A DNA stretch of 64,000 bases from Gonium pectorale (Eukaryota > Chlorophyta > Chlorophyceae > Chlamydomonadales > Volvocaceae). The stretch covers positions 2,217,617 through 2,281,616 of the forward strand of contig LSYV01000016.1 of NCBI GenBank assembly GCA_001584585.1, written 5' to 3'. Of the stretch, positions 12,101 to 23,806 are shown one piece after another. Numbering within the stretch: position 1 is the stretch's first letter; every line of letters begins with the position of its first letter. The notes under the pieces are model-generated. The model did not search any database. It was given only the letters and a program-made list of their open reading frames with translations, and was not told where the DNA came from. The position numbers were made by a program, and so were the translations under genes.

Positions 12101-15100
12101 TTCCGACAGCTGTTGGGCAGTAGCCGCAAGGTCCACCTGAGCCTGCTGAAGGCTACCCTGGATGTCCGCCACTTCGTCGGCAAGCGTATCCCGCTCCGTG
12201 TCCTGAGCCTCAAGCGCTTGCCGGAGCTGCACCAGCTGTTGCTCAGTGGCGGCCTGCTGGGCCTGGGCCTCTGAGCGTGCATCGGCCAGATGCTGAAGCG
12301 CCTTATCACGCTCCGAGACAGCGGCTGCATGGTCCCGATGCGCGATTCGCAGCAACTCCCGCAGGTCCTCAGCTTCGCCCTCGGCAGCAGTAACAGCCTT
12401 ATGTAGTCCCTCAACGCGAGACTCAAGCTCCAGCACGTCAGCTTCAACCTCTACTAGGCGAGCACGGTTGCCATCCGCGTCACCCTGCACGGCGGCGTAG
12501 GCCTCATGCGCACCGTCCAGCTCAGCCTGCTTCTGCGCACTGAGCTGCTTGCTGGCAGTCAGCTCTGCCTGCAAACTGGAAACCTCGGCCTGCAGAGCAG
12601 AGACATCCGCTTCCAGGCTAGAGACCTGCATCTGCGCAGCTGCGAGCTCCTCGCCAGCTTGCCGAAGATGCTCTTGAACATGCTGCAGCTCCGCCCTCAG
12701 ACCCGCGGCCTCATCACGCGCCATCGCTGCATCATCCATGGCAGCGTTAAGGCGCTGTTGCAGTGCAGAGACTTCCGCCCGAGAGACAGACTCCTGCCGC
12801 AGGCGGTCGCCGTCGATCTCGACAGAGCGCGCTGTGGCAGCATGAAGCTGAGAGCGCAGGTATGTAAGCTCCTGCTGCATTGTAGCCTTGTCTGCTGATT
12901 CCTGGCGATACTGCTGCTCTAGGGCAAGCTTGTCCGAGAGCACTATAGAGAGGTCGCCTTCCAGTTGAGACAGCATCCCCACCTTGGCATCAAGGTCCCG
13001 CAGGGCCTCGTCACGGCGGCTCAGCGCCTCCGCAAGTTCCCTGTCCTTATTGGTGAGCTCGGCCATTGCCTCGTCGAGTTGGCTGGCGACAGCTGCGCAA
13101 TCCCTTTCAGCCTTGCGAACCTCAGCTTGCATTTGCTCAACCGTGCTGTTAAGATCATCCAGCTTCGCCAGAAGCTCAGATTGTGCCGCTTCAGCATCCA
13201 GGATGCGAGTCCGCAGGGCAGAAACCTCAGCCTGCGAGCTCGACAGCTGAGCCTCAAGCGCCTGGCGCGCTGCGCCGACCCCCTGCAGCTCTCGCTCGAG
13301 AAGCTCACGGCTTGCACCTGATTTTTGCAGCTCTTCCTCCAGCTCAGCCTGACGTCCTGCTGATAGGTCAAGTTGGTGCTGTAGGGAGCGCACCGTGGCC
13401 TCAGTAGTGGCCAGCTGCGACTGCAGGTCCATGACCATAGCACGGGCTGCCCCGAGCTCCTCCTCAAGGTGGGAGCGCACGGCCTCGGCCTCTGAGACCT
13501 GATGCTCCAGTGCTGCAGTGGCAGCTTCGGCAGCGCTGAGCTGGCTTGCCAGCTCTGCAGCCGCTGCACGGGCGTCCTCAAGCTGCTCGCGAGCCGACAC
13601 GGTATCACGGGTCTGTGCCTGTAACGCTGCCTGGCTATCGGTAAGGCGCTCATGGAGCACCCGCTGCTCTTCTGTGCGCTCCCTAGCAGCCGACGCGAGG
13701 GCTGCACTGAGCTCGCGTTCCACATTGGCCTTGGCGTCGAGCGCCGCCACAAGCTCACGTTCTAGGGTAACCAAGCGCTCGTCCACGACAGCAAGGCGCT
13801 CGCCCAGCGCGGCCAGCTCAGCGGCCGCCAAGGCTTTTTGCTCCTCAAGAGCAGCCATTGCATCCGCAGCAACGCGATGCTGTTGCTCGTGAGCATCCTG
13901 CAGCTCGCTGAGCTGCTGCTCGATGTCTGCCCGCCCTGCCCGCTGAGTGTCCGCTTCAGCCTTGTTCGTGTTTGCCTCCGAGAGGTACTGCTGGGCCAAC
14001 GCGGCCTGGGCATCCGCATATTCCCTTGCTGCCGTTAGCTCCTGCTCCAGAAGATCCCTTGCGGACAGAACATCCGCAAGGTTCTGTCGAAGGGAGTCCC
14101 AGCCGCTGACACTGTGCCCGCGAACAGCCTCTGGAAGTGCATGCCCGAGTTGGACCTGGGACAGTACAACAAAGACAGTAGGAGAGTTATACGACCGCTT
14201 GCCATCTCGCAAAACACATACGGTGCATTATGCATAAGCGGGCTTGCACCAAGGACGGTCTCACGTAACCACTCCCTCCATTAACTTGTTCTGCAGCGAG
14301 ATTGTGCTGTATACTACAGTGCGGTAGAGCAAGTTCCGTACCTGCAGCGCGTCATAAGCTGCCCTCGCTGCCGCCAGGCCCTGCTCAGCCGTTTCACAGC
14401 GGGATTGCAGGTCGCGCGCCTCCACCTCTGCTGCGTCCAGCCTCTGCTCCAGGGCATCCGCCGCGGCCTGGGCCTCTCCCAGCTGCTGCCGCAGGTCCTG
14501 GTGTTCTATCGCAGCCGCCCGTAGCTCATCCTCCAGGCCATCCTGTAGGCAACGAAAAGAAAACATTGTGCACGAGCATGGTGAATCAAGCAACCTAGGA
14601 AACTGATAGGTCGCTCCCTCCCGGACGGTGACCAGAGTGCACACGTACAAACGAGAGAAAGCGATAGCATGGAGGCAGTGGTAGTTGTTGTCGTTGCTCC
14701 TGACCGGAACTCACCTTTGACTCAGCCAAAGTGGCCTTCTCAAAGGCCAGCGCAGCCTCCGCCTGGGCTGCGGCGTCAACCTGTGCCTGGAGCTGTTCTA
14801 CCTGCGCAGCTGCCTCCTGTAACGCAGAGTGCAGCGCGCCGATGCCGCTCACAGCATCCGCGCTCGCCACCGCAGCAGCTGAAACCTCGTCCTCCAGGGC
14901 TCGCACACGGGCTCGCAGCTGCCCCACACACTGCTCAACAGCTGACGCAACGTCAGGCACTTGTGCATAGTCACTACATCGAGACCCCTCGTTATCAGAA
15001 TCGTCGGGCATTGTAGTCTCGCCGGATTGCGAGGGCAGTCGACCGGGCTGCAAGAGCTGCAGGCCCAACTGCTGTGGTGAGGGCTCCTCTTCCGGGACAG

Positions 15101-18100
15101 CAGGCTCCATAACCCGCTTGCTGCCCGAAAAAATGGAGCGCGACGCCTTGGGCTTGGCGCTAGCCACAGCACCTCCACCAACAGAAGCAGCGGCGCCGTC
15201 GCCACTCCTCCGAACAGGCTGGGATGCTGCCCCGTCAGCCGAAGAGCGTTGGCCCGGCGCTGGAGCCTTGCCGCTTGGCGAGATAGGAACGTCACCTATG
15301 CTCTGTACGGCTGCTGCGGCCGACTTAGCTGCCCCCGCCAGGAGGGCCTCCTTAAAGTTTAAGGGTCCCTTCCATGGGCCCTTGCTGGAGGAGCTTCGGC
15401 CGACGGTTGCCAAGCCGACCGAACCCTGTGAGCTGCCCCGTGCACGGACTTGCGGCTGAATTGTGGGATTGTCGGCGACGCTGACACCGGCGGTACCATC
15501 AACCGGCATTGAGGCAGCCCGACCCTGAAATTGCAAAGGGCTCCGTGCAGCTGCCCCAGATTGGGCAGCCCCAGTATCTGGCGCCTGGTTGTCGCCGCCG
15601 CTGGATGAGCCTGAGGCTGGTGTTGGAAGATCAGCACCACGGCTGCCGATATCCATGCCCACTGCTCCCGCAACCGCGCCGAGCTGAGCCCACAACTGCC
15701 CGTTCTGCTGCCTCGATAGCGCCAGCGCTGCTTCTCGGGATGCCAGCAACTGTTGGAGCTCTGCTTCCTTGGAGAGGAAAGCCGCCCTTATAGCCGCTGC
15801 AGTCTCGGAGCTTTGCACCTGTTGGGCACGAGAAGGTCGGGTTGCAGAAAGGCTGATCAAGCATGACAACGAATAATCGACGGTACATATAGGCAAACTA
15901 CCCTTGCATGCCACGCGACATTCGAAATTCAAACCGCAAATGTAAACGCTAGCGCTTCGCACCTGCAAACTGGCCAACCGCTCGTCCGCGGCACGGAGAC
16001 GCGTCTCCAGGTCTTCAGCCTCTGCACGCAGAGCCTGAATCGCCTTTTCCGACTGGTCCTGGGCTTCCTGGAGGTCCCGGTCAAGCTCCGCAATCTGGGC
16101 TGCATCAGCTGCGTGGGTGGCGGTCAGTTCGTCGACTGTTGCCTGAGCAATCCGTTCAGCCGAAGACAGCTGGGCGATGCGCTCATGCAGGTCCTCCTGA
16201 GCCGCTGTTAGCTCGCTGATTCGAGCGTTCGCCTCTGTCAGTGCCTCTGTCAGGACATCAATGCGCGCCTGGTCATCCTCGCGCCCCGCTGAGAGCTGCG
16301 CCAGCCGATTCTCCGCCAGCTCAACGGCTTCGTATAAGTCCTTGATCCGTTTCTGCGCCTGCTCCTCATTTAGGGACATGTCTAGGGCCTGTGCTTGCGT
16401 CTGCTCATAAAGCGCCGACAGATCTGCAAGCTGGGAAGCCGCGAGGCTAACCGAGGCCGCGAGCTCCTGGTTCTGGGCCGTGGCCTGTTCCAGCGCTGCA
16501 GATAACTGCTGTGCACGTTCCCGCTCTTGCTCCGCGGCCTGCCGCAGCTCGGCAACAAGAGCTTCCGCCATCGTAACTGCTGCAGAGAGATCCCGGGCCT
16601 GGGCCATCGCCTCATCGCGCGCTGCCGTGACATCCGCGATACGTGCCTCCAACTCTTCAAGCAAGGCAGAAGCCTCGTCTGCTCGCGCCTGCTGGTTCTG
16701 CAGCGCTTCAGAAAGGCCCTCCGCGCGCTCCTCAGCAGCTTTCCGTTCGTTCGAAATGCCCTGCACGCTGGCGCGCAGCTCCTGCAGCTCGCCAAGCAAG
16801 GATTGAAGCTGCTGCTTCGTCTGCGCGTACGTGTCACTGAGCTCTGTTAGCCGGGCCTGAAGCTGCTCTGCCTCACTGGTCGACTGCTGCTGTGCCGCTT
16901 TCGCTGCCTGGGCGTCGACCTGCGCTTGCGCTAATGCGCTCCGCAGGTCAGCCATGGCCGTATTCACAGCCTTGACCTCCGCCTCAAGCAACTGGAGGGC
17001 GCGGAGGAGCTCCTGCTCTTTCTCAGCGGCATGTTCCGACGTCTTCTCAGCCAAAGAGCGCGCCGCAATCAGCTCCGCGTGTGCCTGAATAAGCTCGGCC
17101 TCAAGCTGAGTAGCCCGCTGGACGCTCGAATCCAGAAGCCGTTGCGCATTGCCCAGCTCCTCCCGCAGTGCTCCCAGCTCTTGCAACGCAGCTGTTTCTG
17201 CGGCCTCCCGTTCCGCCTGCGAAGCGGCGGTAAGAGGGGCATCCAGGGCTGGCATCAGATTCACTTTTGTGAGTCCCTTGCAGGCATGGAGCTCATTGCC
17301 CGGCTTGGCGGTGAAGTTCACTATCATCTCTTGTCAAGGACATACACGAACACCTTCCCGCACCTGCTGCTGGTCCGCACGAGTGACGGCCTCCGAGCAC
17401 TTGTCAGCTATCTGCGACGCCTGCTGTTCCACTTCAGCCAGACGGTCCGTCAGCTGCGACAGTTGCTCCTTGGTGGCCACCAGCTGCTCTTTGATCGCAT
17501 TCTCGCGCTCCTCACCAGCTGCGAGACTTGCAATCATATCGGACGCGGCTTTGGAGTGCTCCTCCGCTGCCGCAGCCGCCGCTGCCTCCAAGGCAAGCAC
17601 ACGTTGCGACAGCTGTTCACGCTCCGCGGTCGCTGCGCCCAGATGCTGTGCAACCTATAGCGAAGTGCACGGGGCGCATGGAATCAAACACCCTAATTGA
17701 GAGGGTTAGCGAAAAATCGGCACACAGCGCTACAGCCAAGAGGAGGCTACCGGAACAGAACGCGGGCGCTGCAACCCAGACTGACCTCCAAGGCTCGGAA
17801 CTCAGCGTTATCAGCACGCTCCTCGGCAGACTTCAGCTGGCCTTGTATGACAAATAGCTGAACCTCCGTATCCGCCGACCGGCTCCGTACATGCTCCACC
17901 TCGCTAGCAAGGCCGCGGCGAACATCAGCTGCGTCCTGTTCCAGCGTCATGCGCGCCCGCCGCTCCTCGTCCAGGTTAGCGCTAAGCGCCTCCGCGGCAG
18001 CCAGGGTCTCCGCCAGTTGCGCCGTAGCCTCATGCAAAGCGCTCTTGAGGGAGTCCGCTTCGCGCGAGCTTGCCGCCGCTTGGTCCTCGGCATCCTTAGG

Positions 18101-21100
18101 GATAAGTTGGAAGGCCCGGGTAAGTACAAACGAAGCTCAGCCAAACATAGCACGTCGACACAGTATATCATCAAGAGCTCTGTTGCAGCCCTAGCTATAC
18201 ACAGCGGGCTCGCCTGCAGCTTCGTCGTAAGCTCCGCAATGCTGGACTCCAGTCCCGAGAGCTGCTGCCGACTGGACGCCGCCTTCACGTCTGCCTCATG
18301 TAGCTCGCGCTCAAGCTCCGCAACCTTGGCCTTGACCTCTGTGCCAGAGCGATGCACCTTGCTCAGCTCCTCCTCCAGAGCTGCGACACGCTCCTCGGCC
18401 TGCTGTTGAGAGTATTGCATGTCCAGCACCGAGACCTTCGCCTGTGCTGCCTGATCGCGCATGGACTCGGCCTCCCGCTGCGCAGCCTCCAGCTGCTGCT
18501 TGTATTCGGCAATTTCCACTGACACAAGCCGCGTGGCACGGGACTGGGCCTCTTCCAGGTCCTCAACTCGAGCCTGAGGGATTAAATAGGCAGGCGTTAC
18601 GTATCGTGACGCAAGCCTTCAATGCATGCTTCCATGGCGTTGACCGAAAAAGGGTATTTGCGCAGCATCCCTTTGCTTAGTTTGGCCCAACGGACCATCT
18701 GTGCACACAAAACGTCAAGCGCCTCCGACTCTAGGATAGGAGCACACGGGCAGGGGGCAGCTCTTACCTCCAGTGAGCGGATGGTGGCATCCTTCGACGT
18801 AACCTCGCTGGTAAGGCTGCTCACAGTCTTCTGCAGATCCGCGAGAACCTCTGTGTGCTTGGCGCCTCGGCCGCGCGCCTCCTGCAATAAGTTGAAAAGA
18901 TCTGGCTCAGCTTCGGAGGACAGACAAGGCGCCGAAGCATGAAGGCACACCTGCAGCTGGTGGAGTTGCTGCGACTTGAGCTCCAGCTCCTTGGTGAGCT
19001 CCTGAACCCTGCAGCGCCGCAATGCAGGAGGGAGACGAAGCCATGAAGTGGCAAGCAAACCCAAGCTCATGGCATTCGGCGGGCTCAGTCCTACCTGGCT
19101 TCAAGGTCACGCTTCGCCCGCTTGAGTCCGATGAGCTGGTCCGCAAAGGTGTTGCGTTCCGACAGCATCTCTTCCTCCAGCTCGGTAACACGCTGCGGGG
19201 ACAGGCGCATGGCAGACACACTTTCACTAGCCAGTTCGGGGAATTAATTTCCCACTGAAACCTTCCCTGCAGATAGAGTTTCAAGCTTGGACATGCCGCT
19301 GCAACTGCTTGGGTAACGATTGTGAAGGCATGATGGGAACGGTTCCCATATCAATGAAGTACTTACCTGAGACATTTCGCTCCCATAATCGCTGAACACA
19401 CTCGCAGCATAAGGTGCCGGTGCTGAGCGCTGCCCATCTAATGACAAGCGCGGTGCTGAGGGACCTGCGCCTTCATCAGTGCCGGCTCCATGAACCGTAG
19501 TAGCCAGCGGCCGCAGGTAACCGGGGGTTGGCGAGGTAGGCGGAATTGTCCGCGGCATTGTTGCCGCTCGAATCGTCCGTGTAGGCGTCTCTGCAAATGC
19601 GGAAGGAGCCGGGGACGTCGGCCGCGACGCCATTGCCTCAGAAAGCTTGCGCTGCAGCTCCTCGTTGGCCTGACGCAGGTCCTCGACCTGGGACCGCAGG
19701 AAGCCAGCGTCCGCTGCGTCTGACGGCCCACCGACAGAGGCGCCACCCGCAGTATTGGTTGCTCGAGTTGCGAGGAGGCTGAAGCCATCCATGCTGTCCT
19801 TGCCGGCGCTCTCATCGTAAGGAGCAGCGGCCTGGCGACAAAAGCAATCATGCAGCACGCAAGGAAAGTTAGAGTTGAGACTGGATACCCGTACAGAGAC
19901 GGCAGGCTCAAACATAAGGAGCATCGATTTCACGCATTGGACATAGGAGATGACACAGGTTGCGGAGGCAGTCACAAAAGGCTCGTATTGATAGCCCACA
20001 CGCAAAAGCCCTGCAATCTGTTGTTTCTCTTCCTGCGGCAATCACACAGGTCTACCGTACCTGGTTCCCCGTGTCCATGTCAAACAGGAGGTTGCGATGC
20101 ACGGTTGTGGGCGGGATGGTTAGCATTCCTTGATCGTTGCCCTCTCCCGGCACAGGCGGCGTGCGCAGGTTGTCTCGCAACGACCCAACAGCACCTGAGC
20201 TTCCGGGCGTGCCGCTACTGGCTACCGACCCTCCGTCGTTATGGAAAAGAGGATTCATTGCGAGGGATGGCGTGAAGCTTTGCGACTGCGTTGCGTCGCG
20301 CCGGGCGGTGGGCGAGGTATCAGGGGTGACTTGCACGGTACTGTGCATCACGCCGTCCTGCGGCAGAGCCAGCTTGTCAGGTGACTGCGTTGCAGATGTT
20401 GCTGGCGTGTCGGCTTGCGGAGCGGCTGTGGCGATGTGCTCTTCAGGCGCGAAGGACGGGGCGGGCATTTGAACCACCATTGAACCGAAGGCATCCAGGG
20501 GACGCTGTGCTGCCTCTCTCGCTGCCTGAGGGATGGAGTGCAAACGGCACATATTATTCGTATCAACCGCAGAAGATTCATATCGCGAGACCTGTCAACA
20601 GTTGTTAACTTGTGGATAAGGACAAGCCGTTGCGCACCTGCAGCTCATCTTGCAACCGTGTGATGGCGCTGTCCTTCGCCTCGGACTCTTTGTTGATAGC
20701 GGCAAGTTGTTCCTACGGAGAATTACGGCACGCAAGGTTAATGATAGGGGTGATCCAACCGGTGCTGATTGCTTAGCTACGAGGCTTGCCTGGCTGCTTT
20801 GCAGGAGCTTCATGACGTCCTGCAGCTGCGCTCTCAGGTCCAGAAGGTGCGCTTGGCTGCCTCCGATACCCCCGCTGTCCTTCACAACCGCCTCGACCTG
20901 CTTAAATGACAGCCCGGCAACGTCAGCCTGTGTCCCCAACTGCTGCTTGTCCGGCGACGAGCCCCCAGACCCAGCCAAGGAATCGGAAGCGCTTGGTAGG
21001 ACCTGACTCAGCAGATCCAGTTGAAACTGCAACGGCAACGATATCTGGGTCAGGCCACAGGAGCATGAATGCACGCATGAATAATGCACCACACCTGGAG

Positions 21101-23293
21101 CGTAGCGAGCTCGTCCGTTGTGCTGGCCAGCTTGGACTGCGCGAGTTGGAACAAGATTATTGGGCAGTGCCCGCAGGTGCTTACTCAAACCGAACATTCT
21201 ATTAACAACGAGCACAAGCGCCTTGACAGTCCATATACCTGCGTGAAGGCCAGCATCTGGGTGGCCCCGTCAAGCTGGCGACGCAGCTCCTCCACCTCCC
21301 GCGAGGTGGTTGCGTGTGAGGGCGCGCCCTGCCCTTGCGCGATGAAGCCCCAGCTGTTGCCGCCGCTGCTTGCGCGGCGTAGTTCGGCATGCAAGTCATC
21401 AAAGCTGCCCACGCCGGGGCTGCCGGGAGCGTCATCTCGTTCCTCCACTTCACCGAGCGCTGCCGTTGGCATACCCCTGCTTGGCTCAGCCACCTGGAAC
21501 GGCAAGGGTCCCCCGGAGCTGAGCCTGAAAGCTGGAACAGCGTCCCCAGGCCGGTTCGTAGTGGCCCGGCCCCCATGCCCGGAGTCCGGCAGGTCCTCCA
21601 GCGTTATCCGAGGGGCTGGTGGGCTGTCCGCGATAGCACTGTGTGGAGCACCGCCCGCCTCGACCTGCGAGCGGAGAAGTGAGGGAACAGCATCCGCAGA
21701 CCAATGCAGGCCCTGACGTACCTGGTCTACATCCTTAGGACGCCCGGAGCCAGCAGCCGACGCCAAGGCGGAGCGGTAGTGCGCAATCTGCGCCTCGAGT
21801 CGCCGAATAGTGCGGTCACGGTCTCCAACAGCTGCATCTGCCCGAGTGGCTGCCTCGTACCACTGAGTGTGGCTCTGCCGTAGGTCCTCCATTTCGCCCT
21901 GCAGATTTACGAGGCAAGCCAACATGGGTAAAGCGGAAAGCGCACAACACCACGTTAATCGATTGCGGTGCCTCGCCTACCTCCATCTCAGCGATACGAT
22001 CACGCAGCGCCGCCGCGGAGTCCGCTTCATCCCCGTCGCTACTGCTGTCATCAATGGGCATCCGTGTGGGACCGCGTCGCATGTTTTCCTGGGCAGCAGA
22101 AGGCCGACATATGAGTAAATCGTGGAGGAAGGTAAACATGTAGATTGGGCTATTACTCTGCACTGTATCCCATGATAAGCCTACCTGTTCTCGCATTCGT
22201 TCCGCAAGATTGCCAGACAAATTGCTGACGTCACCGTCAAAGCCCCAAGGCCTCTCGGGCGCCAGCACCTCCGTACTTATGACGCGACGGTCCACAAACG
22301 ACGGCCGGCGCGACCCGACGGGGCTGGCCTCGAGAGCCGTCTCTCCCCGGATAAACATTGCGGCAACGTCCTACATGGATAGCGGTTACAAGCCATGCAG
22401 TCACGGCTGGCCTGAGCTGGGACGCTCGGGTGCGGCGATTACATCGGCTTAACAGACGCAAACACGAGCATGCACGTCCCGGAGACGTGCCATGGTCAAG
22501 ACAAAGGCCTAGGCATCGCCATGGCCGTGCGCCAGGCTGCTTCAGCCGCATCTCGTACCTGGGACTGCTCCAGGAGGCGCTGCTCCAGCAGCTGAATGTG
22601 TTGCTGACGGTGCGACAGCTGCGATCGCAGCGAGAGGACCTCGCGCTCTGCCGCAATGAGAGCAACCTGCACTCGTAAAGGTGCATGAGATTAAGGACGG
22701 AAAGGGGAAAGGTCTATTGGGGAACGCCTACCTGAACCGTTGACAAGCCCCCTGCAGCAGCAGCCGTAGACTGGAGCGCTTGGGAGCGGGCCGCTAGGCG
22801 ACAAGAGAACAACGATGTGGGTCCACGTGAACCACCGTCCTCCCCGATGCCGGCCGTGAGCGCGTTTTCAGGAATGCTTGCCAGGTCGAGTTGCTGTGAT
22901 CCCGACAGATGATGGTCTGCATGGCGCATCTGAAGGAACGTGGCGCTGTACCTGACAGCACGAACTTCGTCCTGTTTCGCCTGCAGCAAGAGCAGTAAAG
23001 GCATCATAAATGTCGGGCGCGCATGCCAGCTTTGGTGCAGAGCGCATGTCCTGGACAGCGAAATTCCGACGCCCATGGCGCAAGGCGCAGTGCACGGAAT
23101 TCTCAAGCAAGCAAGAAAATGCCAGCGGACAAGAACTAGCTGTATCCTAGGCATCTGCTTGGATGCAAGGCAAAGTGCGATAGGACAAACCCAAGGCCCT
23201 AGAGTGCTGTCCGGAAGTTACCTTAATCTGATCCCGGAGCGAGTTCACCAATTCGCGGAGGGAATCAATGTCGGCGTCCCCAGCCTCGTCAAC
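6176..23293 (-). CDS. Giant coiled-coil protein, downstream part (start not identified)
   Basis: Thirty exons read on the minus strand: 23293-23222, 22980-22732, 22666-22559, 22370-22185, 22088-21981, 21898-21239, 21136-21095, 21026-20790, 20712-20638, 20525-20061, 19831-19367, 19192-19095, 19008-18951, 18881-18768, 18573-18214, 18094-17786, 17654-17364, 17216-15963, 15818-14715, 14542-14342, 14155-10193, 10011-9787, 9700-9554, 9482-9396, 9245-9078, 8938-8805, 8673-8556, 8352-8200, 8108-7610 and 7389-6176. They encode at least 4,387 aa. The sequence is Ala/Glu/Gln/Leu heptads almost throughout, broken by Ser/Pro-rich disordered stretches at 19367-20525, 21239-21898, about 15050-15600 and the last two exons. 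Nearly all introns are phase 0. Several donors are GC (9395, 18213, 20789, 7609). No catalytic domain is visible, so function is unknown; a structural, cytoskeletal or centrosomal scaffold is only an inference. No convincing start precedes 23293. It may continue from the gene ending at 23807 through an intron 23884-23294. Confidence 0.8.
7390..7609 (-). other. GC-AG intron before the last coiled-coil exon
   Basis: The exon ending at 7610 reads ...LDALKRK and then meets a stop a few codons later. No GT donor in the required phase 1 exists. A GC donor (AAAAG|GCACGT) gives phase 1 and joins exactly to the acceptor gttgcag at 7390, producing ...KRKGTLTQSEE. Seen directly: frame, stop and phases. 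Inferred: actual splicing. Confidence 0.7.
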
Positions 23294-23806
23294 CTGCGAA
23301 AGCACCAAGGCCCCGGGACCACGCGTTCAAATTATGATATCTGCGGGCCGGGACGGAAGGGGTCTTTCGCAGGAAATCGGATTCGATGATTGTGTTGGCT
23401 GTCATACATGGCTACGACGGCGCTTACTGGGTGGATCCTAGCCGTGTCTGCACTTCCTCTGTTACATACATGTGGCGCGTAGCACACCGGTTAAGCAGTC
23501 CAAAACAGTAACAGAACGTCATGTAACTTTGGTCCTTTGACATTCACACAATAGAAAAGTTCCAAGTTGTAGCGGTCAAAATCAAAACGCTTGATCAGTT
23601 ATCACGGTCACTGACAGAGCATGGCATGGCCTTTCCCCTCACAGCAGCGCGGAGTACCATGCATGCGGAGTGAAATAAAACTACGGTTCGAAGTCTCTAT
23701 TATCAGTATGGGAACACGTTCAGCAGGATCAGGCATGATTGCCTATAGAGCAGAACACTAAAGTGAAGGCGTCTTGTTTTGTGCAGCCACCATCAGAGTC
23801 CCTCCA
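23294..23806. other. Non-coding gap between coiled-coil parts: 3' UTR/intergenic or a long intron
   Basis: About 510 bp of lower GC than its surroundings, with no coding signature. If the stop at 23807 is used, this is the 3' UTR plus a spacer, and the minus-strand TGTAA at 23465-23461 could be the poly(A) signal. If instead the donor CAG|GTGTCC (exon end 23885) is used, the whole gap is an intron to the acceptor TTCGCAG before 23293, in phase 0, which would fuse both parts into one protein. Confidence 0.5.

Noticed and set aside
10475..14237. Many plus-strand frames of 60-140 codons through the large coiled-coil exon
   Set aside because: Shadows of the GC-rich, repetitive coiled-coil coding strand; composition (Ser/Arg/Cys-rich) is the expected antisense of Ala/Glu/Gln/Leu codons.
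23523..23640. Short minus-strand frame (starts MSKDQSYMTF) considered as a first exon for the downstream coiled-coil part
   Set aside because: It could splice in phase 0 at GTAACA, but the donor is weak, the peptide is unlike the rest, and no further support exists.
23680..23700. tRNA-like ggttcgaag string
   Set aside because: No cloverleaf arms or anticodon stem could be built around it.
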